A stretch of DNA of 64,000 nucleotides from Haematobia irritans. Lineage: Eukaryota; Arthropoda; Insecta; Diptera; Muscidae. Under the pieces are notes generated by a model, which ran no database searches, had not been told where the DNA came from, and saw only the letters and a program-made list of their open reading frames with translations. A program made the translations under genes and the position numbers. Below are positions 55,850 to 64,000 of this stretch, piece by piece. How positions within the stretch are numbered: position 1 is the stretch's first letter; every line of letters begins with the position of its first letter. Location of the stretch: the NCBI RefSeq assembly GCF_050003625.1, contig NC_134398.1, positions 27,869,211 to 27,933,210 on the forward strand, given 5' to 3'.

Positions 55850-56030
55850 ATGTAGGGACATTGGTTTTTTTGAGTAACAAAATTTTCGATTGCACGTACA
55901 GTGATCGGAATGCACAATATGCATTTTGATTCATGACGGTGTTTTTACAATGAGCCTGACTTCATCACTGAAAATAATTTGCTTCGAAAATTTCCCAAAC
56001 ACCTAATAATTCATTGGAAATGAACCAAGG
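55850..56030 (-). pseudogene. Frameshifted Tc1/mariner-type transposase relic
   Basis: On the minus strand 55978-55949 reads IIFSDEVRLI, matching the conserved FSDE segment around the second catalytic Asp of mariner-like transposases. Shortly after, in another frame, 55937-55899 reads VMNQNAYCAFRSL, corresponding to the usual G-Y/V-NxQNxR segment. The one-base frame change shows decay. Boundaries are approximate and no terminal repeats are identified. Confidence 0.45.
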
Positions 56031-56857
<827 letters not shown>

Positions 56858-56908
56858 GGTTAGGTTAGGTTAGGTTAGGTTATGTGGCAGCCCGATGTAT
56901 CAGGCTCA
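56858..56908 (-). mobile_element. SINE 3' end, cut by the assembly gap
   Basis: Five GGTTA pentamers followed by TGTGGCAGCCCGATG and ATCAGGCTCA, identical in layout to the tail of the SINE at 18131. The rest lies in the unsequenced gap. Confidence 0.85.
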
Positions 56909-57008
56909 NNNNNNNNNNNNNNNNNNNNNNNNNNNNNNNNNNNNNNNNNNNNNNNNNNNNNNNNNNNNNNNNNNNNNNNNNNNNNNNNNNNNNNNNNNNN
57001 NNNNNNNN
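56909..57008. other. Assembly gap (100 N)
   Basis: Exactly 100 unknown bases. The two sides belong to different repeats (SINE tail, TE-A 3' end), so the true missing length is unknown. Any translation through it is meaningless. Confidence 1.
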
Positions 57009-57190
57009 TCTATCAAATTCTGTCCAGATCGAGTGATATTTAAATGTATGTATTTGGGACAAATCTTTATATATAGCACCTAACACATTTGACGGATGTG
57101 ATATGGTATCGAAAATTTAGATCTACAAAGTGGTGCAGGGTATAATATAGTCGGCCCCGTCCGACTTTATACTTTCCTAACTTGTTTTAA
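57009..57190 (+). repeat. TE-A 3' end
   Basis: Matches about 43667-43832 (CAAATTCTGTCC...GTGCAGGGTATAATATAGTC, CCGACTTTATACTTTCC). The 5' part is lost in the gap. Confidence 0.8.
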
Positions 57191-57295
57191 ATTAAAGGTG
57201 GGTATTAAGTTCGAGTTTAGCGGCTAAAATCAAACCTAAATCTGAAAACACAGAATAAAATTATATCTTCTTGTTGCAATTGTTGTTATTGGAGG

Positions 57296-57641
57296 GGTAT
57301 CAAGGGTGGTGTGTTCGATCCCTGCTTCGACCGAACACCAACATTTTTGTTTTTGTTTTTGTTTTTTTTTTTATTACATATATTCTAGATATGTTCGGAA
57401 GATTCCGAAAAATGTTAAACATTACATACTATTTTATTAAATTTTTACTATGAAACTGTAAAATGTGTCTTATTAAAGAAATGGACTGTGTTTTTGGTAC
57501 AAAAACAATTTTTTTTATTGAAAAAAAAATAAAAATTTTTGAACAAACGAATTTTTTTGGTGATTAACGTTTAAAACTTTCGAAGAAATTCAAAAAGATC
57601 TAACAGAAAACCTTTTCAAACGTTTTATTTTCTTTGCGTGT
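57296..57641. mobile_element. Right half of the 36386-type TIR element
   Basis: It starts within the box B region of the tRNA-like head (GTTCGATCCCTGCTTCGACC), followed by T-runs, and parallels 36942-37288 to the terminus TTTTCTTTGCGTG and TA. The left half is absent. Confidence 0.75.
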
Positions 57642-57643
57642 AC

Positions 57644-57915
57644 ATTTAATCAAAATTTTCCTTCCTGATGGTTTAGAAAGATCCCCAGATTGTATTGCTT
57701 TATTATTGCAAAAAGAACTGTAGTTAGATGTACTAAATATAGACCTCATGTAGATTTTACATTTCGGTTATCTAGAAATCTCAAGCCAAATTTTTTTCAT
57801 ATTCAATAACAAGGGTTTTGAGCGTTTTGTTGAAGCCAAGCCATATTAGGAAATCAATTGCGAGTTTGTTTCTTAAGTCTTTTGTTTTCAATGAATACTA
57901 AGTCGACTCGTAATC
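57644..57915 (+). other. Duplicated region copy B, left part
   Basis: Counterpart of 47591-47845, with the same GTAGTTAGATGTACTAAATA phrase and a TTCTTAAGTCTTTTGTTT motif at 57870-57887. No gene. Confidence 0.5.
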
Positions 57916-59045
57916 ACGATTGCCACAGTTGGTAGAATTCTACCAAAAATGGTAGATTTGGAAAATATTCCCCTCCGACTAAGAGCTACTTCATAAATTT
58001 TCTATAGAAATAAAATATTGACAAAATTTTCTATAGAAATAAAATGTTGACAACATTTTCTATAGAAATAAAACTTTGACAAAATTTTCTATAGAAGTAA
58101 ACTTTTAACAAAATTTTCTATAGAAATAAAATTTTGACAAAATTTTCTATAGAAATAAAAATTTGACAAAATTTTCTAAAGAAGTAAAATGTTGACAAAA
58201 GTTTCTAGAGATATAAAATTTTGACAAATTTTTCTAGAGAAATAAAATTTTGACATAATTTTCTATATAAATAAAATTTTGAAAAAATTTTCTAAAGAAA
58301 TAAAATTTTGATAAAATTTTCTATAGAAATGAAATTTTGACCAAATTCTATAGAAATAAAATTTTGACAAAATTTTCTATAGAAATAAAATGTTGAATTT
58401 TCGATAGAAATAAAATTTTGACAAAATTTTCTAAAGAAGTAAAATGTTGACAAAAGTTTCTGAAGATATAAAATTTTGACAAATTTTACTAGAGAAATAA
58501 AATTTTGACAAAATTTTCTATAGAAATAAAATTTTGACAAAATTTTCTATAGAAATAAAATTTTGACCAAATTCTATAGAAATAAAATTTTGACATAATT
58601 TTCTATAGAAATAAAATTTTGACAAAATTTTCTAGAGAAATAAAATTTTGACAAAATTTTCTATAGAAATAAAATGTTGAATTTTCGATAGAAATAAAAT
58701 TTTGACAAAATTTTCTAAAGAAGTAAAATGTTGACAAAAGTTTCTGAAGATATAAAATTTTGACAAATTTACTAGAGAAATAAAATTTTGACAAAATTTT
58801 CTATAGAAATAAAATTTTGACCAAATTCTATAGAAATAAAATTTTGACATAATTTTCTATAGAAATAACATTTTGACCAAATTTTCTATAGAAATGAAAT
58901 TTAGACTAAATTTTCTATAGAAATGAAATTTTGACAAAATTTTCTATAGAAATAAAATTTTGACAAAATATAATTTCGTTTGGTAGTGTTTTGGTAAAAA
59001 ATGCTCCAAGTTTTGGTAGATTATTTTTGGCTCGAGTGGCAACCA
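57916..59045 (-). repeat. Minisatellite element, expanded allele-like copy (about 1.1 kb)
   Basis: Same ends and same surrounding DNA as 47846-48175, but with about 34 array units (57998-58980) instead of four or five. Inside, a block near 58390-58590 is repeated near 58670-58890 (both contain AATGTTGAATTTTCGATAG), so growth occurred by block duplication. Left end CACGATTGCCACAGTTGGTA, right end GGCTCGAGTGGCAACCATGC. Confidence 0.85.
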
Positions 59046-59279
59046 TGCTCGCAATGCCTATACATGCGAGTATATAAACGTAAGGAAAGCTTTGTAAAAT
59101 ATTGATTTAATTTTATGCCAAAGTCATTTCTTAGATCCCTATTTCTGCACTAAAGATGTCCTTAAAATTCGAATGACCTTTAGCCGTGGCATAGAAGTGA
59201 GTGATTTGTTGAAGCCAAGCCATGTTGGGAAATCAATTGCGAGTTTGTTTCTTAAGTCTTTAGTTTTCAATGAATACTA
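59046..59279 (+). other. Spacer of the tandem duplication, nothing recognised
   Basis: Non-array sequence. 59205-59279 repeats 57830-57905, marking a further local duplication. Contains CTTAAGTCTTTAGTTT at 59251-59266. Confidence 0.45.
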
Positions 59280-59655
59280 ACCACAGTTGGCAGAATTCTA
59301 GCAAAAATGCTGGATTTTTTATTGTTTGGTAGAATTCATTATCTTTTGGTAGATTTGGAAAATATTCCTCTCCAACTAAGAGCTATTTCATACATTTTCT
59401 CTAGAAATAACATTTTGACAAAATTTTCTATAGAAATAAAATGTTGACAAAATTTTCTATACACATAAAATTTTGACAAAATTTTCTATAGAAATAAAAT
59501 TTTGATAAAATGTTCTATAGAGATAATTTTTTTTTACAAAATAGTCTATAGAAATAAAATTTTGACAATATATATTTTTGTTTGTTAGTTTTTTCTTAAA
59601 AATTGCTCCAAATTTTGGTAGATTATTTTTGGACCGAGTGGCAACCGTGCTCGCA
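59280..59655 (-). repeat. Third same-context minisatellite element (about 375 bp)
   Basis: Left end CCACAGTTGGCAGAATTCTA, about six units (59396-59575), right end GGACCGAGTGGCAACCGTGC. Flanked by the same non-array DNA as the copies at 47846 and 57916. Confidence 0.8.
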
Positions 59656-59832
59656 ATGCCTATGCATGTATATAAACGCAATGAAAACTTTGTAAAATTT
59701 TGATTTAATTTTATGCCGAATTGGGTTCTTAGATCCCTATTTCTGCACTAAAAAATATTTTCATAAGCCCAAAAATGTCCTTGAAATTCGAATGATATTT
59801 AGCCGTGGTATAGAAGACCCATTTTTTTCATA

Positions 59833-62255
59833 TTCATACTTTATTTGTAATTGCAAAGCCCCATGGCCAATTACAATAAAGCTACGCAGACAAACAGTTC
59901 CATCTATTAAAAAAATCTCTGATATGATAATTATTTACTTGAGCAAAAATCGATAAACAGCTTGGCTTTAATAAATCTGTTCCACTACTTGAGTACTAAA
60001 AAATTCGTCCTTAAATTCGATGATTTTTTGAAAGATGGCTATTTATAAACCTAAAAATTATTTAATATGAGACATCTTTCAGGATTTTATCTTAAGGGCT
60101 CCTTTTATTGACATAAAAGTTATTAGGCGTCTCCTTAAGTTGCGATTGAAGTGGAGGGTATGTAAAGTACTACCTCTGAAAATTGTAATTCTACTTATGA
60201 AGGGAAAACTTGTAGGGGTTAGTTGGAATTCTGACGTAACGATTCAAATAGAAGAAATTAAATAGATTTTGATTCAAATTCGATTTTTTATTTTCGATTA
60301 AGGGATGTAATGTATCTTTTAAATTTAAACTAACAACTTATTGAGATAAAGTGCGAAAATGTTCACCAACTATTGTAAAAGAAAATAAACCACTCTAAAA
60401 CATACATTCTGGTATTCTGTAGAGATTGAAATTGAACACATGACTTTCTATTTGGAAGGCGAGCAAGAAAAGCTCTTACAAATATCTAGGATAGATTCTG
60501 ATCTGTTAGTCACGAAACCAATTATAAGTTCGTGTCTTAAGTCTTTTGTTTTCAGCTCTCAAAAAAGTCAATTTACAGTGACTAAATCTATGGAATCGTT
60601 AAGGAAATCCCCAAAGTATTGAATTGATTCATGTTTTTCCATATTGGAACATAGTTTTTTTTTCTTTCTTATCGTTAGCACTTGATCACTGTAATACATA
60701 AGAATAATTGAAATGACCCCATTTAATAAATTAACTTATTAATTTGCCAAAAAGTGAAGTGTAAACAAATAAAAACTAACAAACGACAAACGTTCACCAT
60801 CATTTATCAAAATTATCAAAGAGTAGTTGTATTGAAGTAGGTGTATTGGAAATTTATACATAGAAAGAGAAAAAGAAAGAAAAAATAGAAGGCCAAACAA
60901 CGAGCTCTACATACAATTCAAGTGACAACAGCAGCTGTTCTCAAGAGGTGAGGCATTCGAAACAATGAATCAACCGAAAAGAAATTAAATTTCTTTTTAA
61001 AAATCTTTATTGTTGAAGAACAATGACAGTTATATATTTCGTTGAATTTCAGTTACGACGACAATGGCAAAGCATGAAGAAATTGAAATGTGATTTAAAG
61101 AATTTTGATTGATTCTGTGGCACAAGTTTTCGATGTTGGAATGATGTGGACGGTTTAGCTAAGCTTTTAAGAACATGATATAGCAAATTAACACCAACAC
61201 ATTTTACAGAGCCTGAGGAAAGTATAAAAAAAATATCTGTATGACAGTTTATATTGATAGAATTCATGAACAATATTAAGCTGCAAAAGAAAGGCGAGTA
61301 ATCCAACAACAAAGGCGAAAAAAATCGCCTTGGGCCTTAATGATTTCTTTCTTCAGTATTTTATCAAGCCTTTCTGGTGGATTTTATAACATCATTTTTG
61401 ATCCATTTGGGGCGTTTAAGATTAATTGATTTTTGAATTGTTATGCCAGCGTAACATAAACATGATTCAGAAATATTTTCTTTATTGCAATCAATATCAA
61501 TTAATTATTTCACACATTGACAACTCATTGTTTGTTTCAGGGTAAATGACATTGTCCCATAATTAAGATCCTGTTCACAATAATCCAAAGCATTTTACAG
61601 AAAGGATTTTTTTGTTTTTAAGTATAAATCCCTTGCGTTTTTCTTCTAGATAGTCATTAAGGAAATGAACTAAATTCCTATTCATTATTGAAAAATGGCT
61701 TATTGCAAAAAAAAAAAAAAAATCACAAACCTCTCATTAAATCAAGAGCTAGTCTTTCAAAGCCATGTTTATTCCCATCAGGAGTTATAAACAGCATTTT
61801 ATGTAATTTACTTAAGAGTTCCTACGATTCATTTTTTATCAAAGAAATCATATTTGTTTTTTTTTTTTTTTTTTTTTACATCTGGATATAAGTTCTCTTA
61901 TGGAGCAACAAACTACTACTTACAGAGGACAATGAAGTTTACCATACGATGTGAACAATAGGGCTCTAGAACAGAATTTATATTTATGGTCATTGTACTA
62001 TGATCAATGTGGGCAACATAAATTACATCTGTCCTGAGACAAACGAAGAACTAGGAAAATGGTTTGGCTGTTAATTAATTACTAAGTATGGCTCAACCGA
62101 TAACTGAACTTTTTTTTGTTCATTTTGAACATGGAATACTATGGCATAAAAACTCTAAGGTTGTTAAATAAAAAAAATCTTTATGTATTCGTCTCAATCA
62201 ATTTCATCTGATTCAAAATAATCCCCTCTCGATAAAATGCACTTTTATTTACAAA
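59833..62255 (+). other. Duplicated region copy B (matches 51361-53760)
   Basis: Near-identical to copy A over most of its length, offset about 8.47 kb. It carries the same exon-like fragments (60424-60622 and 60869-61275) with minor changes: the longest T-run near 61859 and A-run near 61708 are expanded, and an extra A near 61230 shifts a frame. It lacks TE-B at its left junction. Confidence 0.7.
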
Positions 62256-64000
62256 ATTTTATTTATTTATAAAATATAAAATTTTGTCAAAATTTTATTT
62301 CTATAAAAAATTTTGTCGAAATTTTATTTCTATAGAAAATTTTGTCTAAATTTTATTTCTATAAAAAATTTTGTCTAAATTTTATTTCTATAGAAAATGT
62401 TGTCTAAATTTTATTTCTATCGAAAATTTTGTCAAAATTTTATTTCTATTCTAAATTGTAGCAAAATTTCAAAGAAAACAATAATAAAATTTTATTTCTG
62501 TAAAAATGTTTGCCATAATTTTGTCAAAATTTTATTTCTATAGAAAATTTTGTAAAAATTTTATTTCTATAGAAAATTTTGTCGAAATTTTATTTCTATT
62601 CTAAATTGTAGCAAAATTTCAAAGAAAACAATAATAAAATTTTATTTCTGTAAAAATTTTTGCCATAATTTTGTCAAAATTTTATTTCTACAGAAAATGT
62701 TGTCAACATTTTATTTTTTTAAATAGTTTTATCAAAATTTTATTTCTATAGAAATTTTTTGCAAAATTTTATTTCTATTGAAAATTTTGTCAAAATTTTT
62801 CTTTAGAAATTGAAGCAAAATTTTATTTCAATAAAAAATTGTAACAAAATTTTATTTCTATATAAAACATTTTTAAAATTTTATTTCGGTAGAAAAATTT
62901 GTCATAATATTGTCAAAATTCTATGTCTATAGAAAATTTTGTCAAAATTCTATTTCTGTTGAAATTTTTGTCTTAATCTTCTCAAAAGTTTATGTTTTTA
63001 GAAAATGTTGTCAAAATTTTATTTCTATAGAAAAGTTTTGCAAAATATTATTCCTATAGACAATTTTGTCCAAATTTTATTTATATAGAAAAATTTTGTC
63101 AAAATTTAATTTCTATAGAAAATTTTGTCAAAATTTTATTTCTATAGAAAATTTTCTCAAAATTTTATTTCTATAGAAAATTTAGTCAAAATTGAATTTC
63201 AATTGGATCGGAATATTTTTCAAAATCTTGCAAGACATCAAGAATTCTACCAATCGCAATTCGCTCTATACAGCATGCTGACAGGCACCAAAAACCAAAA
63301 CGATTTATTTGGCTTTCTCAATATTTTATTTCTATAGAAAATTTTGCAAAATTTTATTTTAATAAAAAATTTTGCAAAAAATTTATTTCTATAGAACATT
63401 TTATCAAAATTTTATTTCTATAGAAAATTTTGTCAAAATTTTATTTCTATAGAAAAATTTGTCAAAATTTTAGTTCTATAGAAAATTTTGTCAAAATTTT
63501 ATTTGTATAGAAAATTTAAGCAAAATTTTATGTCAATATAAAATTGTAGCAAAATTGTATTTCTCCAGAAAATTTATTTAAAATTTTATTTCTCTAGAAA
63601 TTTTTGCCAAATTTTATTTCAATGGAAAATGTTGACTAAATTATATTTCACTAGAAAATTTTGTCAACATTTTATTTCTATATAAAATTTTGTGAAAATT
63701 TTATTTCTATATAAAATTTTCTCAAAATTTTATTTGTATAGAGAATTTTGTCAAAATTTTATTTCTATAGAAAATTTTGTCAAAGTTTTATTTGTATAGA
63801 AAATTTTGTCAAAATTTTATTTCTATGTCATTTTTGAATTCAGCTTAAAACCATGTATTGACTAAACTACAAGTGTAGCTTAACCAATAGAGGAAAATAA
63901 TGTTTGTCAAATTTATTTGAGCAAAGCTCTATAGATGGTTGGATGGACGCACGTTTCCGAAACTTTGTCAAAATTTTATTTGTATAGAAAATTTTGTCAA
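62256..64000 (+). repeat. 29-bp minisatellite array, to window end
   Basis: Counterpart of 53761-55260 with extra units at 62330-62600 (the AAATTGTAGCAAAATTTCAA variant block appears twice, near 62453 and 62603). It has a shortened element right end at 63205-63257 and the inserted 134-bp repeat at about 63840-63965. It runs off the right edge. Confidence 0.85.

Overview
The window looks like nuclear DNA of a higher fly, most likely a calyptrate such as a muscid. It is AT-rich, holds one split gene with fly-type splice sites, and is packed with insect transposable elements. The species cannot be fixed from the sequence. Only one ordinary host gene is convincing: a five-exon plus-strand gene (CDS exons 22760-22985, 35712-35806, 41877-42168, 44024-44170, 44239-44390). 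It encodes a 303-residue secreted protein of the takeout / haemolymph juvenile-hormone-binding family, and introns 1 to 3 are swollen by repeats.

Left flank (1-22.4 kb): the 3' end of a LINE with an RNase H domain (1-1434), a long interspersed repeat, then a 10-kb minisatellite-carrying element. That element is split by an apparently young, full-length Ty3/Gypsy element on the minus strand (6341-11537, identical-looking LTRs, 5-bp target duplication) and by a Helitron-like element (to 13362). Two more minisatellite arrays follow, in opposite orientations (15.4-17.8 and 19.8-22.0 kb), with a tRNA-derived SINE and a mariner transposase relic between them.

Gene region (22.5-44.6 kb): introns hold a SINE with a clear target duplication, several TA-flanked terminal-inverted-repeat (TIR) elements, minisatellite arrays, and two copies of a repeat here called TE-A. 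One TIR element carries two divergent tRNA-like pol III promoters.

Right flank (44.6-64 kb): further copies of the minisatellite element, a foldback hairpin, and a 3-kb element called TE-B with a nested TIR element that seems to contain a small spliced transcription unit. A large direct duplication (about 47.6-55.2 kb against 57.7-64 kb) is interrupted by an assembly gap of 100 N. The duplicated part contains coding-looking but broken exon fragments.

The dominant theme is a 29-bp AT-rich minisatellite (CTATAG, then AAAATTTTGTCAAAATTTT, then ATTT). It occupies roughly a third of the window by eye. Intact copies show it is the length-variable core of an element with recognisable, partly inverted ends. 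Its CTATAG motif supplies TA targets used by other transposons.
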